From Deinococcus metallilatus (GTDB lineage: Bacteria; Deinococcota; Deinococci; Deinococcales; Deinococcaceae): a DNA stretch of 64,000 nucleotides. The DNA lies in the NCBI RefSeq assembly GCF_004758605.1, contig NZ_CP038510.1, positions 812,462 through 876,461 of the forward strand, given 5' to 3'. The notes under the pieces are model-generated. The model ran no database searches, was not told the origin of the DNA, and saw only the letters and a program-made list of their open reading frames with translations. The position numbers and the translations under genes are program-made. How positions within the stretch are numbered: position 1 is the stretch's first letter; each line of letters starts with the position of its first letter. This document shows positions 27,890 through 39,095 of this stretch, one piece after another.

Positions 27890-29905
27890 TCAGGGGTCAG
27901 CAGGCCCGCGGGTCGGGGATTCCTCCGCCCCGGAAGAGCCTTGCCCGGCTGCGGGCAGGGGCAACACCTGCAAGGCTGCCTCCACGACGGCCGGGTCAAA
28001 GGAGATGCCGGAGAGCCGCCGAAGTTCACGCAGGGCGCTGGTGACGGTCCAGGCCGCCTTGTACGGGCGGTCGTGGGTGAGCGCGTCGAAGACGTCCGCG
28101 ACCGCCACGATGCGGGCGGTGAGCGGAATGGCCTCGCCTCGCAGGTCGAGGGGGTAGCCGCCGCCCGCCCAGCGCTCGTGGTGGGCGCGGGCGATCTCCT
28201 CGGCCATCTGGAGCAGGCGGGACTGCCCGCCCGACAGGATGCGGCTCCCGATCAGGGTGTGCTGCTGCATGTGCCGGTACTCCTCCTCGGTCAGCACGCC
28301 GGTCTTCAGGAGAATGCGGTCAGGAATCCCGATCTTGCCGACGTCATGGAGCCGGGCCGCGACCCGCAGCAGTTCGACCGTTTCGTGGGGCAGCCCGAGG
28401 CGCAGGGCGATGGCCGCCGACATCTGGCCCACCCGCCAGGTGTGCTCGCCGGTCGAGTCGTCCCGGTACTCGGCGGCCACCGCGAGCCGGGTCACGACCT
28501 CCAGGTGCGCCTGTTCCAGGCTGTGCGTGCGCTCGCGCACCTCCTCCTCGGCCAGGGCGCGGGCCTCCTCGGCCGCCACCAGCCGCAGCCGCGTCAGCTC
28601 CGCCTGATGCTGCGCGCGCTCCAGCTCGAAGTTGCCGGTCAGCGTCTGCACCCGCTGCTCGACCTCCGTGTTCAGGATCTCGCGCTCCTGCTGGTAGAGC
28701 TGTTCCAGATGTGCCAGGGCGCGGGCGTGGTCGCCCCGGCGGGCATACATGGGATACAGGGCCCGGTGGACGTCGCAGACTGCCTTGGGGCGGCCCATCC
28801 CGCGCGCCAGCGACAGGGCCAGTTCCAGCGTGGCGAGGGCCGCGGGCAGGTCCTCCAGCCGCTCCTGGACTTCACCGAGGTGCAGCAGGGCGTACAGTTG
28901 CCCCTCCAGGTCCCCCGTCTCGCGGGCGATCTCCCCCGCCTGGCGGTAGGCGCTCTCGGCCTCCACCTCCTGCCCCTCCGCCATCAGCAGTTGCCCCAGC
29001 CCCGTCAGGGCCGAGGCCTCCACCTGCCGGTACTGCCCTTCGCGCGCGAGGTCCAGCGCCCGTTCGTAGGCGGCGCGGGCGGCCGCCGCCTCCCCCAGGG
29101 CCTGCTGCGCCTCGGCGCGGTTCAGCATGGCGTTGGCCGCGATGACCTGATCGCCGGAGTGCTGCCCGAAGGCCAGCGCCTCGTCGAAGTACCGCTGCGC
29201 CTCGCGCGGATCGCCCATGTCCAGCAGGAGTGCCCCCAGACTCAGCAGCATCGCCCCCTGGCTGCGGTGCCCGGCGAGCTGCGCCCGGGCCGGGCCGGTG
29301 CTGAGGGCATAGGCGGCCTGTAGGTGCTCCAGCGCCTCGGGGTAGCGGCCCAGGCTGGTCAGGAGCGTGCCGAGGTTGCACAGCACCTTGACCTCCCCCA
29401 CCACGTCGCCCGCCTGCCGGAATTCGCCCAGCGCGGCCCGCAGGCTGTCCAGGCTCTCCGCGTACTGCCCGGCCGCGTGGTAAAGCCCGGCGAGACTGTT
29501 GAGGATGTCGCCCCGCCCGTCCTCTCCCACGGCTGACTGCCCGAGCGCCTGGGTGAGCTGCCCTTCGGCCTCGCGGAAGCGCCCCTGATCGAGCAGGGCT
29601 GCCCCCAGATCGCGCCGGACGCGCCCCTCGGCGCGGCGGTCCCCCAGGGCCAGGAACAGGCCCAGGGCAGCTTCCAGGTGGTACGCCGCCCGTTCCCCGT
29701 CCCCGCGCCGCGCCTGCATCTGCCCGATCAGGTGGTGGGCCTGGGCGCGCAGCCGGGGCCGCGACTCCTCGCCCGCCGCCGCCAGGGCCAGTTCGGCCAC
29801 CTGGAGCGCCCGCGCCTCGTCCACGGCCGTCAGCCGCTCGGCCTGCTCCAGCAGGGCCAGGGCACGCTCACCCGGCCGCCCACCCCGCAGGTCAGAGGGT
29901 GGCAA
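27890..29905 (-). CDS. TPR-repeat protein with C-terminal HD-GYP phosphodiesterase domain
   Basis: A 671-residue cytosolic signalling protein. About residues 20-400 are tandem tetratricopeptide-like repeats, followed by a coiled coil (about 405-465) and an HD-GYP domain with EHTWRVG (about 485), [11 protein letters not shown] (about 520) and [11 protein letters not shown] (about 583). The intact HD and GYP residues predict hydrolysis of cyclic di-GMP or a related dinucleotide, with the TPR region as sensor or docking part. The only long start is TTG at 29905, with an unusually close GGGGGAG, so the true N terminus may lie further in. It faces hucR tail to tail, separated by 40 bp. Confidence 0.88.
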   Translation of the reverse strand: MPPSDLRGGRPGERALALLEQAERLTAVDEARALQVAELALAAAGEESRPRLRAQAHHLIGQMQARRGDGERAAYHLEAALGLFLALGDRRAEGRVRRDLGAALLDQGRFREAEGQLTQALGQSAVGEDGRGDILNSLAGLYHAAGQYAESLDSLRAALGEFRQAGDVVGEVKVLCNLGTLLTSLGRYPEALEHLQAAYALSTGPARAQLAGHRSQGAMLLSLGALLLDMGDPREAQRYFDEALAFGQHSGDQVIAANAMLNRAEAQQALGEAAAARAAYERALDLAREGQYRQVEASALTGLGQLLMAEGQEVEAESAYRQAGEIARETGDLEGQLYALLHLGEVQERLEDLPAALATLELALSLARGMGRPKAVCDVHRALYPMYARRGDHARALAHLEQLYQQEREILNTEVEQRVQTLTGNFELERAQHQAELTRLRLVAAEEARALAEEEVRERTHSLEQAHLEVVTRLAVAAEYRDDSTGEHTWRVGQMSAAIALRLGLPHETVELLRVAARLHDVGKIGIPDRILLKTGVLTEEEYRHMQQHTLIGSRILSGGQSRLLQMAEEIARAHHERWAGGGYPLDLRGEAIPLTARIVAVADVFDALTHDRPYKAAWTVTSALRELRRLSGISFDPAVVEAALQVLPLPAAGQGSSGAEESPTRGPADP

Positions 29906-29953
29906 GACTCCCCCGGCCCCCGATACGACGCGCCGCCGCCCTCATGCCGCCCG

Positions 29954-30137
29954 TCTTATACGGATTCCGGATCATCCGGCACAGCCCCTCTGCTGAGCAG
30001 CTTTGCAAACCCGCTCCGCTTCGGTGCCTCCACGCCTCTCCGTCACCGTCTTTCCTTCTTCCTCTGCTGCGCAGCTTTGCAAGTCCGGTCGGGTTACCCA
30101 GTTATTTCATCACTGATGAACCGGAATTCTTTCAGAA
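29954..30137. repeat. Intergenic element with inverted ends and internal module copies
   Basis: Near its ends GATTCCGGATCATC (29963-29976) and GATGAACCGGAATT (30115-30128) form an inverted repeat with 12 of 14 pairs. Inside are two direct copies of a short module, GAGCAGCTTTGCAAA (about 30004) and GCGCAGCTTTGCAAGTCC (about 30070). No coding potential. It fills the gap between the HD-GYP gene and the lipoprotein gene. Confidence 0.55.
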
Positions 30138-30145
30138 GACGCTGT

Positions 30146-30733
30146 TCAGGAAGGCGGGCAGATCGAGGCGGCTCTCGCCCAGCCCGTCTTGTAGGCGCTG
30201 TTCAGACCGTGCCCATACCCGCCCGCGCCCGGCGTGCCTTCCTCGTCCGGGTCGCAGGCGTCGTCGCGGAAATCCCGCCACTCACTCGCGGGAACGGGAC
30301 CAAAGCGGCCGTTCACCCAGACGGTGCGCCGGGCGCTCGCCCAACTGGTAAAACTCCCGTTCACCCACACGGTACGCCGGGCGGTCTCCGTGACTGGGGC
30401 TGCCTCCCCTGCCTGGAAGACGTCGCGGTTGCGCTCCACCTGCACGGAGGGCAGCCCCTGAGTGGTCAGGCCGCCCCCGACCTGCCCCTCCGAGAAGCCC
30501 AACAGGGCGTCACCCTCGTCCGCGTCCGGGGCCTCACGCAGCACCCGGCCCCCGTAGGCCGCGCTCAGGCTGCCCCCGGCGGTCCCGGCAGGCAGCGGAA
30601 CCTGGGCCGCGAATTCGGGGCGGTCCGCTGCGGCCTGCGCCCCTGGCGTCAGCCCGGCCTGCCCACAGGCGGACAGCAGGAGGGGGACCAGCAGGGCCAG
30701 GCAGGCAGGCGAGCGGACGAGAGACGACACCAT
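30146..30733 (-). CDS. Small lipoprotein of unknown function with an internal repeat
   Basis: A 195-residue protein with a lipoprotein signal (hydrophobic stretch ending in LLLSAC, cysteine about residue 23), so it should be exported and lipid-anchored. The middle holds a direct repeat, RRTVWVNGSF and RRTVWVNGRF, 16 residues apart. No family was recognised. The tail AASICPPS looks unnatural, and another frame over the last 65 bp reads SRLDLPAFLNSVF before a stop, so a frameshift or sequencing error near 30190-30200 is possible. The intergenic element at 29954 lies just past its end. Confidence 0.6.
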   Translation of the reverse strand: MVSSLVRSPACLALLVPLLLSACGQAGLTPGAQAAADRPEFAAQVPLPAGTAGGSLSAAYGGRVLREAPDADEGDALLGFSEGQVGGGLTTQGLPSVQVERNRDVFQAGEAAPVTETARRTVWVNGSFTSWASARRTVWVNGRFGPVPASEWRDFRDDACDPDEEGTPGAGGYGHGLNSAYKTGWARAASICPPS

Positions 30734-31159
30734 GGTTCAATATCCTGTCTCCATCCCCGAAAGGGGTGTTAAGAATTTCACATCATGCCCTTACCCCCGC
30801 CGGGTGGAATCACTGCCTGGGTTCTGTCCGGGAGGGCTGGACTATGGGTGACGGCGCGGCCCTGAAGCCGGGGGGAACCCGTCTGTCCCAGCTGGCCGCG
30901 CTGGCCGCCCGTTCTTCATGGCAATGTGGGGCGGGAGCCGGGGGAGGCGGAGGCCTCTTCCGTTCCCGGTTCCGGTATTTTCTGCTGGTCAACCCGCTGT
31001 GAGGTCCCGTGATTCGGTGTGATCAAGTCGATTGGAGCGCGCCCCGATGACGCCGCTCAACCCAGGCGGCCCGGCCCCCCGGCTCAGCCCTGAAGCGTGC
31101 TTACCCACGCCTTCTGCCGGTCCGGACCCGGCCGCCTCCCCTGACAGGACTGGTGGAAT
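30734..31159. other. 426-bp gap between the lipoprotein gene and galT
   Basis: Holds the divergent upstream regions of the lipoprotein gene and galT. A small hairpin (CCCC/GGGG around 30757-30768) lies in the lipoprotein leader. No convincing -35/-10 pair, operator or small gene was identified on either strand. Confidence 0.4.
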
Positions 31160-33350
<2,191 letters not shown>

Positions 33351-33383
33351 GAAAACGTGGGGCTGGGATGCCAGGCCAGTTCA

Positions 33384-33424
33384 CCCCCTCTCCTGCGGAG
33401 CTTTGCAAGTCCCAGCCTCCCCCC
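33384..33424. repeat. Repeat with nested module, copy A
   Basis: A 41-bp stretch nearly identical to 33846-33886. On the minus strand it reads as the C/G-rich intergenic repeat (GGGAGGCTGGGA ... GGGGG) interrupted by the 18-bp module CTTGCAAAGCTCCGCAGG. The surrounding 33351-33947 gap contains only such repeats and no supported gene. Confidence 0.6.
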
Positions 33425-33503
33425 TCAAGGGGGAGGAGTAAAAAACATGGTCCCACACGCTTTCTTCTTCCCAGCCGCGTAAGTTCCAAGCCGAAGCTCT
33501 CCT

Positions 33504-33552
33504 ATCTTTTGTCTTTTCAAAGTTCTGGAGGCAACGGCCAGGTTCCGCCTTG
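33504..33552. repeat. 49-bp dispersed repeat, copy 1
   Basis: It begins TATCTTTTGTCTTTTCAAAG and matches 35813-35861 at 44 of 49 positions in the same orientation. Both copies are in intergenic DNA and markedly richer in T than the genes around them. Confidence 0.65.
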
Positions 33553-33845
33553 CAAGGGAGCAGGCAGAGCAGAGGAGCTTTCGGGCCGCAGGCCCGCAGC
33601 CGCCCGGTGGAAATCAGCAAGTTCGAGGCAGGAACCGTCACCGCCCCAAACATCTCCGCCGCGCAACGAGTCTCCCTTTGCCGAGCGCAGCGGAAAGCTC
33701 CCCCTGCCCCGGCGGGGGGGTGGGGGGTGGGGGGAATGCCTTCCAGACTCAACCGCCCCACCGGGCAACCCGCCGTCCACCTGCTGAGCGCGTGATTGAA
33801 AAGGTTCTCATTGGAGGCAAAGTGCGCTGGGAGGGCGTGCCGGTT

Positions 33846-33886
33846 CCCCCCTCTCCTGCGGAGCTTTTCAAGTCCCAGCCTCCCCC
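33846..33886. repeat. Repeat with nested module, copy B
   Basis: Nearly identical to copy A at 33384-33424 and in the same orientation, differing mainly at the centre of the module (GCTTTTCAAG against GCTTTGCAAG). Confidence 0.6.
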
Positions 33887-33947
33887 GCAAGAAGGGGCAA
33901 AACATCTCCAGCGTGTGTATGAGAAGCCCTGCGTGACCTTTCCCCGC

Positions 33948-34787
33948 TCAGAGCGGCGGCAGGAACTCGAAGACGTGCCCATCCGGGTCGCGGACGGCCA
34001 GCCGCCCATCCGCCAACACGTGCGGCAAGCCCTCGGCGCGGACCAGGGCCAGCACGGCGTCCACATCCGCGTAGAACTGCACCAGCGCGTGATCACCACC
34101 AAACATGTCGGCCAGCCCCACCTGTGGGTCCCAGGCGTACAGCCAGCGGCGGGGCGTGCCGTTGCCGTCCGGCTCGGGACGGGGGCCGAGGGCGAACTGC
34201 GCGAAGTCGCGGTCCTCCTGCTCCTTGGCGAAGGCCAGGCCGTAGGCGCGGGGCAGGCGGGCCTTCATCCCGGCGTAGTCGCCAAAGGCCAGGGCCACTT
34301 CGCGCAGGCCCATGACGGGGAGGGCGTGGGCGGGGCGGGATACCGGCTGCGGCGGATAGGCGGGCTGGCGGTCATCACCCAGGTCCACGCCGCGCAGTTC
34401 CAGGCCGTGCCCGAAGGGGTCGAAGAAGTAGACGGTGCGGTCGGGCCGCTGGGGAGTGCCCAGGTCGATCTCGGTCCAGGGGAGGCCGTGCTCGTCCAGC
34501 ACCGCCTGGCTGGCCTCCAAATCCTCCGGCCGAATCTGCCAGGCGTAGTGCAGGTGCGAGGCACCCCGGGCACGCAGCGGGGCGAGGCGCGGGTCGTTCG
34601 CCTGCCGCGTGACCGGCTTCCAGAGGGTGAGGTGCTGGGCACCGTTCACCCGGAAGCGGGCCGTCTGCCGCGCCTCGTCGTGGTGGAGCAGGTCCAGGCC
34701 CAGCACCTGCTGGTAGAAGCGAATCCCCCGGGGCAGATGGTTGACCTCCAGCGTGATCCCTGCGAGGTCCAGGATGGGCGAAGGCAT
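33948..34787 (-). CDS. VOC (glyoxalase/dioxygenase) family protein, two modules
   Basis: A 279-residue protein made of two vicinal-oxygen-chelate domains, about residues 1-135 and 155-279. Possible metal ligands are seen in ITLEVNHLP, ASHLHYAW, FGHGLELRG and DGHVFEFLPPL. This arrangement resembles catechol-2,3-dioxygenase-like and ring-cleavage VOC proteins. It is divergent from the tryptophan 2,3-dioxygenase gene, which hints at, but does not prove, a role in aromatic breakdown. The end lies just beyond the repeat-rich gap. Confidence 0.8.
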   Translation of the reverse strand: MPSPILDLAGITLEVNHLPRGIRFYQQVLGLDLLHHDEARQTARFRVNGAQHLTLWKPVTRQANDPRLAPLRARGASHLHYAWQIRPEDLEASQAVLDEHGLPWTEIDLGTPQRPDRTVYFFDPFGHGLELRGVDLGDDRQPAYPPQPVSRPAHALPVMGLREVALAFGDYAGMKARLPRAYGLAFAKEQEDRDFAQFALGPRPEPDGNGTPRRWLYAWDPQVGLADMFGGDHALVQFYADVDAVLALVRAEGLPHVLADGRLAVRDPDGHVFEFLPPL

Positions 34788-34869
34788 GGCGTCAGGGTAA
34801 GGGCGCCATCCCAGCCCACGCCCCGGGTCCAGATGAAGGAGAGTGAAGCGTCCGGCGGCCCGCTTCCGT

Positions 34870-34875
34870 TAGTCT
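34870..34875 (+). promoter_or_regulatory. -10 box of a probable leaderless kynA transcript
   Basis: TAGTCT ends 7 nt before the ATG at 34883 and no ribosome-binding site lies between, so transcription would begin at or next to the start codon. No good -35 match is present. Confidence 0.5.
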
Positions 34876-34882
34876 CCTAGAC

Positions 34883-35737
34883 ATGGCAGAAGGTGAGGCT
34901 CCGAACGTGCAAGGCCGCGACACCCCCGAACAGGCCCAACTGGACTTCCGTCAGCGCCTCAGCTACGGGGACTACCTGAAGACCGATCTCCTCCTGAGCG
35001 CGCACCAGCCGATCACGCAGGCTCACGACGAGCACCTCTTCATCACCGTGCATCACGTCTCGGAGCTGTGGCTGGGGCTGATCATCCGCGAATTGCAGGC
35101 CGCGATGGCGCTGCTGGCCGCAGGCGTCACCGATACCCCGCTGAAGATGCTGTCGCGTGTGGTGCGGGCGCAGCAACAGCTCACGAACGCCTGGGAGGTC
35201 CTCAAGACCATGACGCCCGCCGACTACCTGGAGTTCCGGGGCGCCTTCGGGGAGGCGTCGGGCTTTCAGTCGGCGCAGTACCGCATGGTCGAGGTGTTGC
35301 TGGGCAACCGCAATCCCACGCTGCTGCGCCCCTTCGAGCACCGCCCGGACCTGCACGCTCCCCTGCTGGCGGCGCTGCACGCGCCCAGCGTGTACGACCT
35401 GACGCTGCGCCTGCTCGCCGCCCGCGGCCTGCCCATCCCGGCCGAGGTGCTGGAACGCGATTTCACCCAGCCGCCCACCGAGCACCCGGCGGTGCTGGAC
35501 GCCTGGCTGGCGGTCTACCGCGACACCGAGCAGTACTGGGACCTCTACGAGCTGGCCGAGAAGCTGCTCGACGTGGAGGACAACTTCCGCGCCTGGCGCT
35601 TCAACCACCTCACGACCGTCGAGCGCACCATCGGCTTCAAACCCGGAAGCGGCGGCACCAGCGGCGCCGGATACCTCCGCCGCGCCCTGAGTATCGTGTT
35701 GTTCCCGGAACTGTGGCAGGTGCGGACGGCGCTGTAA
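34883..35737 (+). CDS. kynA: Tryptophan 2,3-dioxygenase
   Basis: A 284-residue haem enzyme opening the indole ring of L-tryptophan to N-formylkynurenine, first step of the kynurenine route. LSYGDYLKTDLLLSAHQP, DEHLFITVHHVSELW (about residue 53, active-site His), and the C-terminal FRAWRFNHLTTVERTIGFK (about residue 235, haem ligand His) with GSGGTSGAGYLR define the family. The message is probably leaderless. Kynureninase and formamidase genes are not in the immediate neighbourhood. Confidence 0.95.
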   Translation: MAEGEAPNVQGRDTPEQAQLDFRQRLSYGDYLKTDLLLSAHQPITQAHDEHLFITVHHVSELWLGLIIRELQAAMALLAAGVTDTPLKMLSRVVRAQQQLTNAWEVLKTMTPADYLEFRGAFGEASGFQSAQYRMVEVLLGNRNPTLLRPFEHRPDLHAPLLAALHAPSVYDLTLRLLAARGLPIPAEVLERDFTQPPTEHPAVLDAWLAVYRDTEQYWDLYELAEKLLDVEDNFRAWRFNHLTTVERTIGFKPGSGGTSGAGYLRRALSIVLFPELWQVRTAL

Positions 35738-35812
35738 GCGGCTGCTTGAAAAGAGGGATGTCGCCCGTCATGGCGCCTCCCCGCCCTGAGTCGGCCCAGA
35801 GCCGAGGCCCCG

Positions 35813-35861
35813 TATCTTTTGTCTTTTCAAAATTCTGGAGGGAATGGCCGGGTTCCACCTT
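35813..35861. repeat. 49-bp dispersed repeat, copy 2
   Basis: Same orientation as copy 1 at 33504-33552, with five differences, lying 75 bp after the kynA stop codon in the gap before the DUF624-like gene. Confidence 0.65.
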
Positions 35862-35964
35862 TCAGATGCCCCACCAGAATCTCCCCAGCTTCAAACAGCC
35901 ACCAGGCGCGCGGAGCTTCAGAACCGTGCAGAGGCACCGCTGCTTCCCCCAACGCCCGCATTGC

Positions 35965-35970
35965 TATCCT
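35965..35970 (+). promoter_or_regulatory. -10 box of a probable leaderless transcript (DUF624-like gene)
   Basis: TATCCT ends 7 nt before the ATG at 35978, with only cytosines and a guanine between and no ribosome-binding site, the pattern of a leaderless Deinococcus message. Confidence 0.5.
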
Positions 35971-35977
35971 CGCCCCC

Positions 35978-36646
35978 ATGTGGGGAGCGGTGCGGGTCTG
36001 GCGGACGGCGGGAGCGCACCTGTGGGACCACCTGCCGCGCCTGATCGTGGTGAATGTGCTGTGGCTGGTCGCGGCCTGGCCACTGGTGACGCTGGGTGCC
36101 GCGACACTGACCGCCTACGCTTGGCTGCGCCGCGCAGTGCTGGAAGTGGAGGACGAACGCGACGACCTCGCTCCCGGCGATCCCCCGGTGCCCGACGAAC
36201 CCTACACCTCACTGCCCCGCTTCTTCCGGCGGCTGTGGTGGCCCGGCACCCTCTGGGCGGCGCTGAATATCCTGCTACTGTTCGTGCTGTACGCCAATGG
36301 GGTGGTGTGGAGGGTCCAGCCGGACACCCTGAGCGGGGCGTTGCGGGCCGTGCTGGGCCTCTTGCTGGGATGGTTCTGGCTGGTGCTGCAACCGTTCTTC
36401 CTCGACGCGCTGGCGGAGGGCGTGCCGCTGCCCCACGCGCTGGCCGGGGCAGCCCGGATCGTGCTGGCCTATCCGCTCTACACCCAATTGTGTGCCCTAC
36501 CGCCGCTGCTGCTGTCCGCGCTGGCCTGGCGCTTCACCTCACTGTGGGCGCTGGTGGGCGTGGGGCTGCTGCTGCTGTACTGGGCCCACGTGGCGACTGG
36601 AAACCCTCTGACGCGCCGACCACAGCAAGTTGAAGATGTGCTGTGA
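35978..36646 (+). CDS. YesL/DUF624-like membrane protein
   Basis: A 222-residue protein with about five hydrophobic segments (around residues 22-50, 95-115, 128-150, 160-178, 185-205) separated by a charged loop rich in Asp/Glu. Its layout, including WRTAGAHLWDHLPRLIVVNVLW and PLVTLGAATLTAYAWLRRA at the N terminus, fits the DUF624 family typified by YesL, often encoded next to sugar ABC importers. A binding protein and two permeases follow in the same direction, supporting a linked role. Molecular function is unknown. Confidence 0.72.
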   Translation: MWGAVRVWRTAGAHLWDHLPRLIVVNVLWLVAAWPLVTLGAATLTAYAWLRRAVLEVEDERDDLAPGDPPVPDEPYTSLPRFFRRLWWPGTLWAALNILLLFVLYANGVVWRVQPDTLSGALRAVLGLLLGWFWLVLQPFFLDALAEGVPLPHALAGAARIVLAYPLYTQLCALPPLLLSALAWRFTSLWALVGVGLLLLYWAHVATGNPLTRRPQQVEDVL

Positions 36647-36818
36647 ATCGGGCCTGGTACCTGAAGATTTCCAAGAAACCATAAATACGACCTGGGCGGA
36701 ACCGTACCCAAGAAGCACGCCCCTCAGCTAACCTCAGGGCATGTCAGGGGGCGGAAAACAGTGGTCGGGGCATGAACCGGCGACCGTTTTCCGTCCCCTG
36801 ACCCCGCGAGGTCAATCC

Positions 36819-38066
36819 ATGAAAAAGTCTCTGTTTCTCCTGACGGCCGCCCTGCTGGGCAGCCCTGCCCTGAGTGGGGCCAGCGCGCAGAAGGTCACGC
36901 TGGACCTGTGGGCGCACTGGGGGTCCGAACAGCGCCGCCCCACCATCAACCGGATCATCGACACCTGGAACAAGAAAAATCCCAATATCCAGGTGAAGTA
37001 CACCTTCGTACCCTTCGATCAGCTCCCCACCAAGACGCTGGCCGCCATCGCCGCCAAAAATCCGCCGGACGTGGTGGTGATCGATATCCGCACCACCCCG
37101 CTGCGGGCCGCCAAGAACCAGGCGACCGATCTCAGCAAGCTGGGGGCGGACAGCCTGGCGAACCAGTTCTACCCGAACCTGTGGGCCACGGCGACCTACA
37201 AGGGCGACCAGTACGGCCTGCCCTTCGTGACCGACACCCGCTTCCTGTACTACAACAAGGACCTCTTCAAGGAAGTCGGGCTGAACCCGGCCAAGCCGCC
37301 GACGACCTGGGACGAGCTGGAAGCCTACGCCAAGAAGCTCGACAAGAAGACCGGGCCGGTGTACAGCCGCATCGGCTTCCACCCGCTGTACGGCAGCTTC
37401 GGCCTGGAAAGCTGGGTGGCGAACGCGGGCGGCAGCATGTGGGATCAGGACATGATCAACCCCAACTTCACCAACCCGGTGGCGGTGAAGACCCTGACCT
37501 GGATCAAGGACTGGACCGACCGCCTGGGCGCGCGCAACGTGCAGGCGTTCAAGAGCAGCTTCGGCAGCGGCGCGCAGGACCCCTTCATCTCGGGCAAGCT
37601 GGGCATGATCATCGACATCGGCGGGTACGCCGCCACCCTCAAGAAATACGCGCCCAACATGAATTACGGCATGGTGCGGATTCCCACTCCCACCGGCCAG
37701 CCGGGACCCGGCACCTCGTCGGGCGGCGGGTTCAACCTGGAGGTTCCGGTGGGCACCAAGCACCCCAAGGAAGCCTTCGCCTTCGCCAAGTGGATGGCGA
37801 CCGAGGGCGCGCGTATCTGGGCGCAGGAGCAGAACGACTTCCCCGGGGCCAAGAACGCCTCGCTGAGCGTGACCACCCCCGCCTTCCGCCTGATGTCGGC
37901 CAACATGAAATACACCCAGGTCAACTCGGCCCCGCCCTATGCCCCCAGTTACGGCACCATTCTGGACAAGGCCACCGAGGACGCCGTGTACCGGGGCGCC
38001 GACCCCCGGCAGGCGCTGGAGGAGGCGCAGGCCCAGGTGCAGCGCCTCGTCAACAGCAACAAATAA
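36819..38066 (+). CDS. Sugar ABC transporter substrate-binding protein
   Basis: A 415-residue secreted binding protein of the maltose/oligosaccharide type. A signal peptide (MKKSLFLLTAALLGSPALSG) precedes VTLDLWAHWGSEQRR, and the PPDVVVID, YGLPFVTDTRFLYYNKDLF and PPTTWDELEAYAKKL segments are typical of this family (CUT1). The ATG at 36819 has GAGG upstream; an in-frame start at 36741 would bury the signal peptide. First gene of the importer, followed by two permeases. Ligand unknown. Confidence 0.92.
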   Translation: MKKSLFLLTAALLGSPALSGASAQKVTLDLWAHWGSEQRRPTINRIIDTWNKKNPNIQVKYTFVPFDQLPTKTLAAIAAKNPPDVVVIDIRTTPLRAAKNQATDLSKLGADSLANQFYPNLWATATYKGDQYGLPFVTDTRFLYYNKDLFKEVGLNPAKPPTTWDELEAYAKKLDKKTGPVYSRIGFHPLYGSFGLESWVANAGGSMWDQDMINPNFTNPVAVKTLTWIKDWTDRLGARNVQAFKSSFGSGAQDPFISGKLGMIIDIGGYAATLKKYAPNMNYGMVRIPTPTGQPGPGTSSGGGFNLEVPVGTKHPKEAFAFAKWMATEGARIWAQEQNDFPGAKNASLSVTTPAFRLMSANMKYTQVNSAPPYAPSYGTILDKATEDAVYRGADPRQALEEAQAQVQRLVNSNK

Positions 38067-38158
38067 TCCCCCGCGCCGGGTGAAGCGGGCCGCTCCGCTT
38101 TGCCCGGCTTCTGTTCAGGAGGCCCAATGCGCCCAGTTCTGACCTTGGAGGCCCGGCC

Positions 38159-39094
38159 GTGAGCCGCGCGGCGCCGGTCCACCCTCCCCGACGCGGCCTG
38201 AAGGCCCGCCACCGCGAGGCGCTGTGGGGCTATCTGTTCATCGCGCCCTGGCTGATCGGGTTCCTGTGCTTCGTGCTGGGGCCGATGCTGTTTTCGCTGT
38301 ACGCGAGCTTCACCAACTACGACATCACCTCGCGCTTCGACTGGGTAGGCGTGCGGAACTATGTGCAATTGCTGACCCAGGACACGCGCTTCTGGACGGC
38401 GCTGTACAACACCGCCTATTACGCCGTGTTCGCGGTACCGCTGGGCATCGCCACGGGGCTGCTGATCGCCACGCTGCTCAATCAGGAGGTGCGGGGCCAG
38501 CGCCTCTTCCGCACGATCTTCTTTCTGCCGAAAGTCCTGACCGGCGTGGCGGTGCTGCTGCTGTGGCTGTGGGTCTTCAACCCGCAGGTGGGGCTGATCA
38601 ATACGGCCCTGTACCGCCTGGGCGTGAACGAGAACAACCTCCCGCTGTGGTTCGGTGATCCCGCGTGGTCCAAGCCCGCCCTGATCATCATGAGCATGTG
38701 GGCGGCGGCGGGCGGCTTCATGTTCTACCTGGCTGCCCTGAGGGGCGTGCCGCGCGACCTGTACGAGTCGGCGCAGATCGACGGGGCGAGTCCCTGGCGG
38801 CAGTTCTGGGCGGTGACGGTGCCGCTGATCTCGCCGGTGATCTTCTTCAAGCTAATCACGGGCATCTCGGGGGCGCTGCAATTCTGGTCCGAGTCGCTGA
38901 TCCTGACCAAAGGCGGGCCGAGCGACAGCACGCTCTTTTATGGGCTGTACATCTGGCAGACGGCCTTCACCGACCTGCGAATGGGCTACGCCAGCGCGAT
39001 GGCCTGGATTCTGCTGCTGATCACGCTGGCGATTACCGGGCTGCAACTGTGGTTTTCCAAACGCTGGGTCCACTACGAAGGCGAGGTGCGCTGA
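38159..39094 (+). CDS. Sugar ABC transporter permease (MalF-like)
   Basis: A 311-residue inner-membrane permease with six spans. GYLFIAPWLIGFLCFVLGPM opens the first span, and the cytoplasmic EAA loop that docks the ATPase is ESAQIDGASPWRQFWAVTVP (about residue 205). The GTG at 38159 has GGAGG 9 nt upstream. It pairs with the next gene, whose start follows after a single base. No ATP-binding subunit is encoded here, so a shared MsmK/UgpC-type ATPase elsewhere is expected. Confidence 0.93.
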   Translation: MSRAAPVHPPRRGLKARHREALWGYLFIAPWLIGFLCFVLGPMLFSLYASFTNYDITSRFDWVGVRNYVQLLTQDTRFWTALYNTAYYAVFAVPLGIATGLLIATLLNQEVRGQRLFRTIFFLPKVLTGVAVLLLWLWVFNPQVGLINTALYRLGVNENNLPLWFGDPAWSKPALIIMSMWAAAGGFMFYLAALRGVPRDLYESAQIDGASPWRQFWAVTVPLISPVIFFKLITGISGALQFWSESLILTKGGPSDSTLFYGLYIWQTAFTDLRMGYASAMAWILLLITLAITGLQLWFSKRWVHYEGEVR

Positions 39095-39095
39095 G

